Positions 40,435-47,770 of a DNA stretch of 47,770 bases are shown piece after piece; within the stretch, counting starts at the first letter, position 1, and every line of letters starts with the position of its first letter. The notes under the pieces were generated by a model that did not search any database, was not told the origin of the DNA, and saw only the letters and a list, made by a program, of their open reading frames with translations. This DNA is from CAZTHK01 sp964613215 (GTDB taxonomy: Bacteria; Krumholzibacteriota; Krumholzibacteriia; Krumholzibacteriales; CAZTHK01). The position numbers and the translations under genes are program-made. The stretch lies in NCBI GenBank assembly GCA_964613215.1, contig CAZTHK010000027.1:1-47770 (forward strand), written 5' to 3'.

Positions 40435-41919
40435 ATGAGCAGTGATGAAGCAATAGAAATGCTGGAAAATATCAGGAATTATGGTGGGGAGAGGGAAACA
40501 GCCGGGTTGCCCGATGAAACCATCCGGGAATTCCTGGAGAGGGATGAAACGCTGCGGATTGCTATCCGGCAGGCGGTGGAGGAGCATAAGCGGCTGCAGG
40601 ATCAGTTTGCCGAAGAGTTGAAAATGCCGGAGAAGGAGTTATGTGAATTACTCCAGTCCGGCCTGGTCAATTTCTACCCCGCCAATACCAGAAATCCCTT
40701 CGTGGGCCTGGGTGCCGCAGGTCCCTGGCTGGTAACCAGCCACGGGGCGGTGCTGCACGATTCGGCCGGCTACGGAATGCTGGGGCTGGGTCACAATGCC
40801 CCCGAGCTTCTGAAGCCCATGGGCAGGCCCTGGGTGATGGCCAATGTGATGACCCCGCAGTTCAGTCATAAGCGTTTCACCGACCGTTTGAAGAAAGAGA
40901 TAGGACATACCAGGGGTGAATGCCCCTTCAGCCGGTTTATCTGTATGAACAGTGGTTCGGAGTCGGTAAGCGTGGCTTCCCGGATATGTGACATCAATGC
41001 CCTTCTTCAGACCAGATCCGGAGGTCGGCATGAAGGGAAGATTATCAGGCAGCTGGCGGTGGAGGAGGGATTCCACGGACGCACCTACAGACCGGCCAGC
41101 GTTTCGGATTCCACCAGGGAAGCCTACCGGAAACATCTGGCCTCATTTCAGGGGGAGTCCACACTGGTAACCGTACCGCTGAATGACTGTGATGCGCTGG
41201 AGAAGGCCTTCCGGCAGGCTGAGGATGAAGGTGTATTCTTCGAAGCAATGTATATAGAACCGGTGATGGGGGAGGGAGAGCCGGGAAGGGCTATCAGCAG
41301 GGAATTCTACGATCTGGCCAGAAAGCTTACCGCTGAGAACAATTCCATGTTTATATGCGATTCCATCCAGGCAGCCCTGAGAGCCCATGGTTGTCTCAGT
41401 ATCATAGACTATCCCGGCTTCGAGGATTGCCAGCCGCCCGATTGCGAAACCTTCTCCAAGGCTCTGAACGCCGGCCAGTATCCCCTCTCTGTACTGGGGC
41501 TAACAGAAGAGTTCGCCGAAATATACGTCCCGGGCGTTTATGGTAATACCATGACCACCAATCCCCGGGCTCTGGAGGTCGGTTGCGTGGTTCTGGACAG
41601 TATCACCGATAAACTGCGTACAAATATAAGGGAGCGGGGGAAGGAATTTTATGATAAATTGAAGGGGCTGTCGGACGAGTTCCCCGGAGCAATCGAATCG
41701 ATATCCGGCACCGGTCTGATGCTGAACGCAGAACTTAATCCGGACCGCTACCAGGTGGTTGCCGAAGAGGGCTTCGAATATTATCTGCGCACCCATGGCA
41801 TCGAGATGATCCATGGCGGTCATAACGGGATAAGGTTCACCCCCCACTTTGCCGTTACCTCCGAAGAGATCGACCTGATAATCGATACCATCAGGAAGGG
41901 CCTGAAGGAACTGGGTTGA
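40435..41919 (+). CDS. Class III aminotransferase
   Basis: This 494-residue PLP enzyme has an N-terminal helical extension of about 70 residues, then the class III fold: FVGLGAAGPWLVTSHGAVLH, GYGMLGLGHNAPELLKPMGR, FICMNSGSESVSVASRICD (cofactor phosphate site), VEEGFHGRTYRPASVSD, FICDSIQAALRAHG and CETFSKALNAGQYPLSVLGL (probable Schiff-base Lys), ending GIRFTPHFAVTSEEIDLIID. Class III members transfer amino groups from omega-amines (ornithine, lysine, GABA) to 2-oxoglutarate or pyruvate. The usual DE-x-Q-T-G is DSIQAALRAHG, so substrate choice cannot be guessed. AGGGGGAA lies about 7 bases before the ATG. It is monocistronic and divergent from the cysteine synthase leader. Confidence 0.85.
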   Translation: MSSDEAIEMLENIRNYGGERETAGLPDETIREFLERDETLRIAIRQAVEEHKRLQDQFAEELKMPEKELCELLQSGLVNFYPANTRNPFVGLGAAGPWLVTSHGAVLHDSAGYGMLGLGHNAPELLKPMGRPWVMANVMTPQFSHKRFTDRLKKEIGHTRGECPFSRFICMNSGSESVSVASRICDINALLQTRSGGRHEGKIIRQLAVEEGFHGRTYRPASVSDSTREAYRKHLASFQGESTLVTVPLNDCDALEKAFRQAEDEGVFFEAMYIEPVMGEGEPGRAISREFYDLARKLTAENNSMFICDSIQAALRAHGCLSIIDYPGFEDCQPPDCETFSKALNAGQYPLSVLGLTEEFAEIYVPGVYGNTMTTNPRALEVGCVVLDSITDKLRTNIRERGKEFYDKLKGLSDEFPGAIESISGTGLMLNAELNPDRYQVVAEEGFEYYLRTHGIEMIHGGHNGIRFTPHFAVTSEEIDLIIDTIRKGLKELG

Positions 41920-42070
41920 GGGGGCAGCAGCCCGCCTTCAGGAAAACAATCTATTGTGATTTACCTCTATATTCTCTCAGGTAATATTCTGCCCAAGTAG
42001 TCTAAGACAGGCGATTTTTAAAGATTTTTCCCAAAAACAGCTGAAGATAGAATTAGCCACTCTCCTGTTA

Positions 42071-42446
42071 TTCCATTCACATGGATAATCATCGAAAAAC
42101 TGTTTCAAAAGCTGTGACACCTGTGTCAAGCATGGGTGGATGTGTAACCCTGCTTTAACTCGCTGTAGATGCTAGAATTATAAAAAAGGTGTATCATGAG
42201 GTGTGTCACCGGGTGTGTCAGGGGGTGATACAGTTTTGCGATTTATACTAATGCCTATACATTGATAGACCCTTCTTTTTTGTAAAATCCGCAAAATTTT
42301 CCTGTTTTGTAACTGGCTATTGGTCAAAGAGATAATGAGACTTATAAGGATCAATTGGCGGAAATATGGTCATGATAAATCTCTGCCTGTCATTTCGGGA
42401 ATGCTGTATGCAGATATATAAAGGTGCAGATGACGGTGAGCTGCCA
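42071..42446. repeat. Long direct repeat, copy 1 (376 bp)
   Basis: This sequence recurs at 47254-47628, 5183 bases downstream in the same orientation. The first 185 bases (42071-42255) are identical; the rest is diverged but alignable, with a second well-conserved block at about 42377-42446 (ATAAATCTCTGCCTGTCATT and onward). It contains the 12-bp-phased heptamers and palindrome described separately. No frame is open in both copies, so it is probably a regulatory leader or a recombination repeat rather than a gene. Confidence 0.9.
42115..42232. promoter_or_regulatory. Operator-like array: palindrome plus four 12-bp-phased heptamers
   Basis: TGACAC CT GTGTCA (42115-42128) is a perfect palindrome. 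Downstream, heptamers TGTATCA (42190), TGTGTCA (42202), TGTGTCA (42214) and TGATACA (42226) start exactly 12 bases apart, all built on the same half-site. The identical array is in the second repeat copy. Such spacing suggests cooperative protein binding on one face of the helix or iteron-like function. The binding protein is unknown. Confidence 0.55.
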
Positions 42447-42640
42447 CATAATGAAAACATTTAATATAGATTGATTGGTGTAATCAGCACTGGTTTTAAG
42501 TGGCTGCGGGAATATGCAGATGAATGTTGTATTGGGCGAAGGGAGTGGAAGGAGGTGATGGTTATAGAGAATGGATTTGTGATTCCTGGGTGGAAGAGGT
42601 GATGTTGATACTGTTAATTTCAATTAGGGGGAAAGTAACA

Positions 42641-42838
42641 ATGTTTAATAGGATTGTTATGATTTTAACCATGGCGGTACTGATAGGTTATTCCAATGCC
42701 TGCATTCTGGGCTCGGGAGATGATGGAGATAATGGGGACAAGAAGGATGAGGAAACCAGGAGGATTAAAGTAGAGGAAGCAAGCTGGGGGGAGATAAAAG
42801 AAATTTTCGCTGGTGGCGGCGGGAAGGATGAGGGATAA
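42641..42838 (+). CDS. Small acidic secreted protein or lipoprotein
   Basis: ATG 42641 has AGGGGGA 9 bases upstream. The 65-residue product has a hydrophobic signal (MILTMAVLIGYSNAC) followed by an Asp/Gly-rich segment (GSGDDGDNGDKKDEETRR) and a short helix (VEEASWGEIKEIFAGGGG). The Cys could be a lipidation site, although SNAC is a weak lipobox. It is not a family I recognise. It is the first gene after long repeat copy 1 and lies 80 bases before the next gene on the same strand, so all three genes of this unit may be one transcript. Confidence 0.55.
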   Translation: MFNRIVMILTMAVLIGYSNACILGSGDDGDNGDKKDEETRRIKVEEASWGEIKEIFAGGGGKDEG

Positions 42839-42916
42839 ATAAGCAAAAGGTGGTAGTTCGCCGTCGTCTGCATTTTTATTGAAAAGAGCCGGCTGGTTGA
42901 TGAGAAGGAGTAAATT

Positions 42917-43729
42917 ATGATGAGGAAATTGGTAGAGGTTTCAGTACTGGTGTTAGTTGTGGTTTTATGCCATTGTGTTGACGCTTTGGCGGGTGATACC
43001 ACCGGAGTTGAGAAGGGACTTGTTATATACAGGGACAGGATACTGGAGCCGCCGTTTGAATTTACCGGGATCGAAAGTGATACCTTAAAGCTTAACGGTA
43101 TTCCATATTCACCGGTTAGAAGGTATGAGGTGGATTTGAAGGATAAAGGCAAGTTATTGCCGGACTCATTAATTGAGAAGAGAAGGGCGGAATTGAAAGA
43201 GAAAGGGTTGTTGAATAGAAAGCAGACGAGCAAAGAAATTATCAAAAAACAGCATGAATTAAGTGTGTTTGCACATGAAAAATCCAGAGAAACTAAAACG
43301 TATGAGGAGAAAAAAGCTGTTTATGCCAGGATTATGGAAGAGTCCCCTCTTGTTGATAGCACAACGATTGGAGGGAATACAGTTGTTGTATATTGGAAAC
43401 ACACTGGGCCAGAACCCGAAGCCTGCATAATATCTCGTGAGTATACTCCTCCATTAACAGAAGAGCAGCGTCATGCCAGGAGAACGAGGATTCGTAAACG
43501 TAGTATTGAGGAATTTTGGGAATACTATGCTAAAGGCGGAACGATAGTATTTGGTGGAATTCCTGGGCATTTATATCATCCAAGGACGGAAATAACTAGA
43601 AAGGCAATAGAGAAGCTTAAGCGTGGAGACACTTTAACCACTTATGAGAAGAAAGGGTCTGTATTTTATGAGGAGAAATTGCTGAATCTGTTCAAAAAGC
43701 GGTTTAAAAGAATGAGGAAGGGTGAGTGA
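42917..43729 (+). CDS. Exported protein of unknown function
   Basis: This 270-residue protein has a signal peptide (VSVLVLVVVLCHCVDALA) followed by a soluble, strongly charged body with predicted helices (LIEKRRAELKEKGLLNRKQT, KKQHELSVFAHEKSRETKTY) and a segment GGTIVFGGIPGHLYHPRTEI. AGAAGGAG lies about 8 bases before the ATG. No family is recognised. The stop overlaps the possible GTG start of the C25-like gene that follows, indicating coupling. The codon choice is AT-richer than in the genes before 42 kb, consistent with separate origin of this unit. Confidence 0.65.
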   Translation: MMRKLVEVSVLVLVVVLCHCVDALAGDTTGVEKGLVIYRDRILEPPFEFTGIESDTLKLNGIPYSPVRRYEVDLKDKGKLLPDSLIEKRRAELKEKGLLNRKQTSKEIIKKQHELSVFAHEKSRETKTYEEKKAVYARIMEESPLVDSTTIGGNTVVVYWKHTGPEPEACIISREYTPPLTEEQRHARRTRIRKRSIEEFWEYYAKGGTIVFGGIPGHLYHPRTEITRKAIEKLKRGDTLTTYEKKGSVFYEEKLLNLFKKRFKRMRKGE

Positions 43730-43734
43730 TAAAG

Positions 43735-46689
43735 ATGAGGAAATATGCGGAGATAATAATAATTTTTCTGGCAATCGTTTTTATTATGAATGTGAATACA
43801 TTCGGTGCAGATCACCAGACCCCTGGTTCTTCTATTGCCAAGGTTATAAGACCATGGCCTGGTTTAGGTGAAAGAGCTCAATCTAAAAATGCTATGGAAA
43901 AATGGGCTTATAACACAAGCGTATTGAAAAATGAAGAGATTAATCTAGAGCCTACAATAACAATCTCTGATGTTCTTAACGGTGTTTACAGAGGTTGGGT
44001 AGGGGCTGTTGAAATAAGTACCCATGGAACACAGTATGGCCATTCAATAGAAGTATATGAGTATTCTGATGCCGGAAAAGATAAGCGGAATATTGAATAT
44101 AATACTACTTACCAGCATTATCATGACTTGCTTTTTAAAGGAGAGAAAGACGGCAAAGGCTATTTTATCGCCATCAGATATTCTGCTCTGCCGTCATATG
44201 TGAACGAGAGTTTTGGCATGATGGGGAATGCCATTTTTCATAATCAATGTTGCTATGGCTCTCAAGCTCTTTCAGACTTGCTGACCTGCGGTGCTGTAAC
44301 TGCTTACGGTCCATCAGGTGCAGTGACAGAAACTGATGGTGCCAGTAATGTTGAAATACTCTGGAATAATCTTGGCAAGGATTGGTATAAACGCAAGAAC
44401 TGCTTTTGTTGCACCACTGGTGATGCTTATACTGACTGCCCAAATCTGCAATTAAGCGGAGCAGTAAATATAGTGCTTGGACCAGCTGTTACTGATTGTT
44501 CGCAGGAGAATTATACGGAAGTGCCGCCGGGAGGCCTTGATGTACAGTTAACTCTTGATACGGATATCTGTCACGATCCTGTATTATTCCCAGCTTCTGA
44601 TGCTGTGGATGTTTACGGCAATATTGAGTTGGAGAGCGTTGAGTGGGTAGATAGCGATGGTATAAAAGCGGTGGTCAAACCTAAAGACAGCAGTGATGAA
44701 GGAGAAGGTACCGTTACTTTTATAGCTACACAGATTGTGAGTGCTTGGGAATGCACGTTTTTATACATGAATGGAGGTGAAAATTACTCACTTACTTTGA
44801 ACAGTGACGGTGATCCTGCGGCGACGGTGAGTGGTTTTTATGTCTGTGATGGGGTAGCGCACTGGAAAGTGAGTTCTGAGTATAAGACTGCCGGATACAG
44901 GATTGATGGTACTTCTGATGGTGGTGATAGCTGGGAAGAGGTAGCCGCGGTGGATGCAGGTATTGGTAACCGCATGGTGGTGGTTGGAGATGATTATTAC
45001 GGTTACCGTCTGGTTGAGATCGAGGAGGGTGGCCGGGAATTAATAGACGGAGTGGTAAGACCTGGTGAGAGGGCAGTACCGCCTGAGAATGATGTGCCTG
45101 CTGAGGAGGATTTGAGGAACAAGCTGGCTGAACTTGCCCGGGAGCGTGAGAGGATAGGTTTTCTCAATGGTAAATCCGCAACCATGGGCGAAGGGGAGGA
45201 GTATGTGATTTTTACAGTGGATTCTCTGGCTGACGAGGTTGACAGCTATGTAGCTGAATACTGGCGTGGGTTTGGTTATTCTGTGGTGGTAAATTCCGTT
45301 GATAATTATCCAGCTGATCCTGACAGTTTTCGTACTGCGCTCAAAGATAGCATAGCGGGGTATGCAGAAGCTGGAGCCATGTACTTTCATCTGATAGGCG
45401 ATGCCAATGACTGGCAGCAGTTCAGCACTCCCTGGCCCGGTGAATGGGAGCAGATACGGCAGGACTATCTCGACGGTGGTTATCCTGCGGGAGGTCAACC
45501 GGAGAAGGATCTCATACCTACCTGGTCATTTCCTGACACACTTCCCCGTGACAGGTGCACATCATATTTTGTTCCCTATACCCTTACCGATAAGCCATAC
45601 TCTGATACCGATGGGGATGGTATACCGGATGTAGTGGTTACCCGTTGGCCAGTTACCACGGAGGCGGAAGTGCTTGCGCTTGCTTATAAGATGCAGTGGT
45701 ATATGGATTGTGGAGTACCTGAGACGGAGTATTCGGTAATGACCTGTGTGGGGGATCTGTATCACATGGAATCTGGAGATGGTGATTATGCTGCCAGGGT
45801 TGCTGATACCATTGTTTCTGCTCTGCCTGCCGGTCAGGATACATCTTTTATATATGAGTCGGACTACTTTTTCGAGGGTGACCGTAATACGGCGGTTGCG
45901 GATTTATGGAATGAAGTTGATCCTTCGCTAGTGCTGATGGTTGCCAGTTGTTCCAACCGTTCTAAGCCGGGCAACTTTTTTGTTCGTGTGGGCACCAGCA
46001 ATCCTTTTCATATGGATATGCTGGAGGATGGTTATCCAGCGGTGGTGTTTGGTTTTTCCTGTGATACCGGGGATTTTGCCAGGACGGAGGACTCGGAGTG
46101 GGGCAAGCCTGTGTTTGAACGTTTTCTGGTGGAGGGGGATAAGGGAGCGGTGGCCTGGATTGGTCCGGTGCTGGGTAGTTGGCAGAGGGGTAACAGGGTA
46201 ATGGGCAAGTATCTTGTGGAGGAGTTGTACGGTGATTTGAGCAGGCCGGTGGCGGAGTCCTTCCTGATAGCACAGCAGCGGGTATATCAGGATTACCCTG
46301 AGGACAGCGGGATGTTAAAGACGGTGGATATGTATGCTTTTCTGGGGCATCCGCTGTTAAGAATGTACCGGGAGGCTGTGATTACTGCGGCAGATGGTGG
46401 TGAGGTGCCCGTAACAGTTAGGCTGGCGCAGAATCATCCCAATCCCTTCAATCCTGCCACTGAGATTGAATTCAGCATAAGCTGCCGTGGTAATGTAGAG
46501 TTGGTGGTGTATGATGTGTCTGGGAGAAGAGTGAGAGAGCTTGTAAATGGTGAGATGGAAGCCGGCAGGCACAGGGTAGGGTGGGATGGGAGGAATGACA
46601 GGGGTGTGGATGTAGCTTCGGGTTTGTATTTTTACCGGCTCAAGGCGCTGGGAGAGACAAGGTGCAGGAAGATGGTGTTGTTGCGGTAG
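43735..46689 (+). CDS. Large secreted C25 (gingipain-like) protein with FlgD/T9SS-type C-terminus, possibly inactive
   Basis: The start is ATG 43735 or GTG 43726 (coupled to the upstream stop). The 984-residue protein has a signal peptide (IIIIFLAIVFIMNVNTFGAD), an unassigned Cys-rich region to about 480, a C25-type caspase-fold domain at about 485-880 and a C-terminal Ig-like sorting domain (LAQNHPNPFNPATEIEFSIS, YDVSGRRVRELV, DVASGLYFYRLKA). C25 marks are MYFHLIGDANDW, the calcium-type loop SDTDGDGIPDVVVTRWPV and the nucleophile segment VVFGFSCDTGDFARTED (Cys776) with GDKGAVAWIGP. Where gingipains have the catalytic GHG, this protein has MVASCSNRSKPG, so the His is missing and peptidase activity is doubtful. 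It would be surface-exposed or secreted. Confidence 0.82.
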   Translation: MRKYAEIIIIFLAIVFIMNVNTFGADHQTPGSSIAKVIRPWPGLGERAQSKNAMEKWAYNTSVLKNEEINLEPTITISDVLNGVYRGWVGAVEISTHGTQYGHSIEVYEYSDAGKDKRNIEYNTTYQHYHDLLFKGEKDGKGYFIAIRYSALPSYVNESFGMMGNAIFHNQCCYGSQALSDLLTCGAVTAYGPSGAVTETDGASNVEILWNNLGKDWYKRKNCFCCTTGDAYTDCPNLQLSGAVNIVLGPAVTDCSQENYTEVPPGGLDVQLTLDTDICHDPVLFPASDAVDVYGNIELESVEWVDSDGIKAVVKPKDSSDEGEGTVTFIATQIVSAWECTFLYMNGGENYSLTLNSDGDPAATVSGFYVCDGVAHWKVSSEYKTAGYRIDGTSDGGDSWEEVAAVDAGIGNRMVVVGDDYYGYRLVEIEEGGRELIDGVVRPGERAVPPENDVPAEEDLRNKLAELARERERIGFLNGKSATMGEGEEYVIFTVDSLADEVDSYVAEYWRGFGYSVVVNSVDNYPADPDSFRTALKDSIAGYAEAGAMYFHLIGDANDWQQFSTPWPGEWEQIRQDYLDGGYPAGGQPEKDLIPTWSFPDTLPRDRCTSYFVPYTLTDKPYSDTDGDGIPDVVVTRWPVTTEAEVLALAYKMQWYMDCGVPETEYSVMTCVGDLYHMESGDGDYAARVADTIVSALPAGQDTSFIYESDYFFEGDRNTAVADLWNEVDPSLVLMVASCSNRSKPGNFFVRVGTSNPFHMDMLEDGYPAVVFGFSCDTGDFARTEDSEWGKPVFERFLVEGDKGAVAWIGPVLGSWQRGNRVMGKYLVEELYGDLSRPVAESFLIAQQRVYQDYPEDSGMLKTVDMYAFLGHPLLRMYREAVITAADGGEVPVTVRLAQNHPNPFNPATEIEFSISCRGNVELVVYDVSGRRVRELVNGEMEAGRHRVGWDGRNDRGVDVASGLYFYRLKALGETRCRKMVLLR

Positions 46690-47235
46690 TTGGTCATCGG
46701 AGAGAGGGTGGCTCCGGCTGAACCGGTGGGCGAGTTTATACAAACCTGGCCACCGGTTTTTTCTATCCCCGGGGAAATAGTGATAGAGCTTAAAGCCTTG
46801 AGGGAGAGGCGGGAGGATGTTCCTGCGCTGTTTGCATACTATATGGATGAGTTTGGAGATGGTTTGAGGGTGGAGGATGGGTTGATGGAGTTGTTGTGCC
46901 AGTATCACTGGCCTGGGAATGTGAGGGAACTGGTAAATGTAACCAGGACATTATATGTGCTGGGAAGGAAGCGGAAGGTGATAAGAATCACTGATATCCC
47001 GGCCAGGATAAGAAGTATGATGACAGGTGAGGTGGGGATGGATGCAGGGAGGGGATCGGAAGATTCTGTATTGCAGATGCTGAGAAGCGGGGGTGGAAGT
47101 GGATCGGAAGAAGTAAGGCGGTTGATAGAAAGTTCCCTGGATAAGCATGACGGTAACAAGAGTGCAGTGGCGCGGGAGCTTGGGATATCCCGGAATACAC
47201 TTTACCGCCGGCTTCGAGAGCTTAAGATAGATTAA
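46690..47235 (+). pseudogene. sigma54 enhancer-binding protein, C-terminal fragment
   Basis: Directly after the C25-like stop the next frame is open and encodes the end of an NtrC-type AAA+ domain (IELKALRERREDVPALFAYY, YHWPGNVRELVNVTRTLYVL) and a Fis-type helix-turn-helix (SSLDKHDGNKSAVARELGIS, RNTLYRRLREL). Walker A, the GAFTGA loop that contacts sigma54 and Walker B are all missing, so it cannot activate transcription. The first possible start (TTG 46690) has no ribosome site. It could survive as a DNA-binding protein, but a truncated gene is more likely. It ends 18 bases before long repeat copy 2. Confidence 0.75.
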
Positions 47236-47253
47236 GATATAATTCTTATATTT

Positions 47254-47628
47254 TTCCATTCACATGGATAATCATCGAAAAACTGTTTCAAAAGCTGTGA
47301 CACCTGTGTCAAGCATGGGTGGATGTGTAACCCTGCTTTAACTCGCTGTAGATGCTAGAATTATAAAAAAGGTGTATCATGAGGTGTGTCACCGGGTGTG
47401 TCAGGGGGTGATACAGTTTTGCGATTTATACTAATGCCCAGGCATTGATAGGCCCTTCTTTTTTGTAAAATCCGCAAAATTTTATGCTTTGTAATTGATT
47501 ATTATTCATAAGGATAATGAGACTTTTAAGAATAAATTGGCTGAAATTTGGCACTGATAAATCTCTGCCTGTCATTTCGGGAATGCTGTATGCAGATATA
47601 TATGGGTGCAGATGACGGTGAGCTGCCA
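47254..47628. repeat. Long direct repeat, copy 2 (375 bp)
   Basis: This is the second copy of the 42071-42446 repeat, same orientation, identical over the first 185 bases. It carries the same palindrome and 12-bp-phased heptamers. After the identical block, AATGCC CA GGCATT forms a perfect hairpin that is only partial in copy 1. It follows the enhancer-binding-protein fragment, and the window ends 142 bases beyond, so a second unit like 42641-47235 may start just outside. Confidence 0.9.
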
Positions 47629-47770
47629 TTATTTAAAAAAATAGAATGGGGTGGGATGAAATTGCGTTCGGTTTGATCTCGCCATGTGATTCTTTTGGAT
47701 GAAATTGAATTGGATTATTTAGCCTGAATAATTCATAAACCTGATTTTTATTGTAAAATAACAGGGTATT
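47629..47770. other. AT-rich tail of the window
   Basis: No gene or structure is visible. By analogy with copy 1, a small gene could begin about 50 bases beyond the window edge. Confidence 0.3.

Larger units (their letters stand above)
41920..42640. other. 720-base gene-free region containing long repeat copy 1
   Basis: The first 150 bases after the aminotransferase have no clear terminator or frame. Positions 42071-42446 are the first copy of the long direct repeat (separate entry). From 42447 to the small lipoprotein gene at 42641 a plus-strand frame is open from 42524, but it runs into the lipoprotein start and lacks its own ribosome site. Confidence 0.45.

Noticed and set aside
47548..47567. 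TTGGCAC ... CTGC in repeat copy 2 as a sigma54 promoter
   Set aside because: The GG-to-GC distance is several bases too long for a -24/-12 promoter, and the motif is not kept in repeat copy 1.
1..47770. CRISPR arrays, rRNA genes and intact tRNA genes
   Set aside because: No regularly spaced short repeats with unique spacers and no rRNA or complete cloverleaf were found; the 12-bp heptamer array lacks spacers of CRISPR length.

Overview
The window looks like a chromosomal segment of an uncultured Gram-negative bacterium, probably from the FCB superphylum (a Krumholzibacteria- or Zixibacteria-like lineage; this is inference). The reasons are a TonB receptor with an N-terminal carboxypeptidase-regulatory-like domain, several lipoproteins with lipoboxes, a secreted C25-like protein ending in a FlgD/T9SS-type C-terminal domain (motif NHPNPFNP), and a NifX-like gene followed by a glycine-rich CxxC protein, a pair common in anaerobes. 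Codon choice in most housekeeping-type genes is GC-rich; the last 5 kb is visibly AT-richer.

Layout. 1-12 kb is a decayed accessory zone. It holds a VapBC pair with a truncated toxin, a nucleotidyltransferase stub, a lipoprotein, a CPA2 antiporter, an IS3-family remnant sitting in a broken PDZ gene next to a hydrolase tail, a LamG/chitobiase-repeat lipoprotein, a tandem universal stress protein, a multiply broken DUF4139/MuiA gene, two IS91-type transposase remnants, a metallo-beta-lactamase-fold tail and a LapA-like gene that may be a stranded integron cassette. 11.7-15.5 kb carries a His-rich membrane protein, a TonB receptor and a DUF523-DUF1722 protein. 15.8-19.8 kb is a trehalose/disaccharide locus: a HAD-OtsB fusion and a GH65 phosphorylase separated in one frame by a single stop codon, together matching the layout of mycobacterial OtsB1. 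20-31.5 kb is mainly housekeeping: a PGPGW protein, an AhpD-like protein, a VTT-EEP fusion, a nucleotide-sugar dehydrogenase, a Fur-type regulator with a Fur box in its promoter, peptide deformylase, the NifX-like pair, a membrane protein with an HD hydrolase, a ZIP transporter and an exported MsrA-MsrB fusion.

31.6-40.2 kb is the most interesting part. An ABC exporter and an HlyD-type adaptor on the plus strand converge on a minus-strand set: a HopA1-like protein, a Ser/Thr kinase with an N-terminal winged-helix/RRE-like region, and a LanC-like cyclase with a Cys-Cys-Gly zinc motif. Kinase plus HopA1-like lyase plus LanC is the chemistry expected of a lanthipeptide pathway (phosphorylation, elimination, cyclisation), in an arrangement I do not recognise as a described class. 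Immediately upstream is a cysteine synthase gene preceded by what looks like a complete ribosome-mediated attenuator: a promoter, a 26-residue leader peptide with a Cys-Asp-Cys-Cys-Cys run, competing stems and an intrinsic terminator. If transcription reads through into the HopA1-kinase-LanC genes, cysteine supply would be tied to lanthionine production; this is inference.

40.4-47.8 kb holds a class III aminotransferase and then a 5.2-kb unit bounded by direct repeats of about 376 bp whose first 185 bp are identical. Each repeat carries a palindrome and four heptamers spaced exactly 12 bp apart. Between the repeats are a small lipoprotein, an exported unknown protein, a C25-like protein lacking the usual Gly-His-Gly motif, and the C-terminal piece of a sigma54 enhancer-binding protein. 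I saw no rRNA, intact tRNA or CRISPR array.
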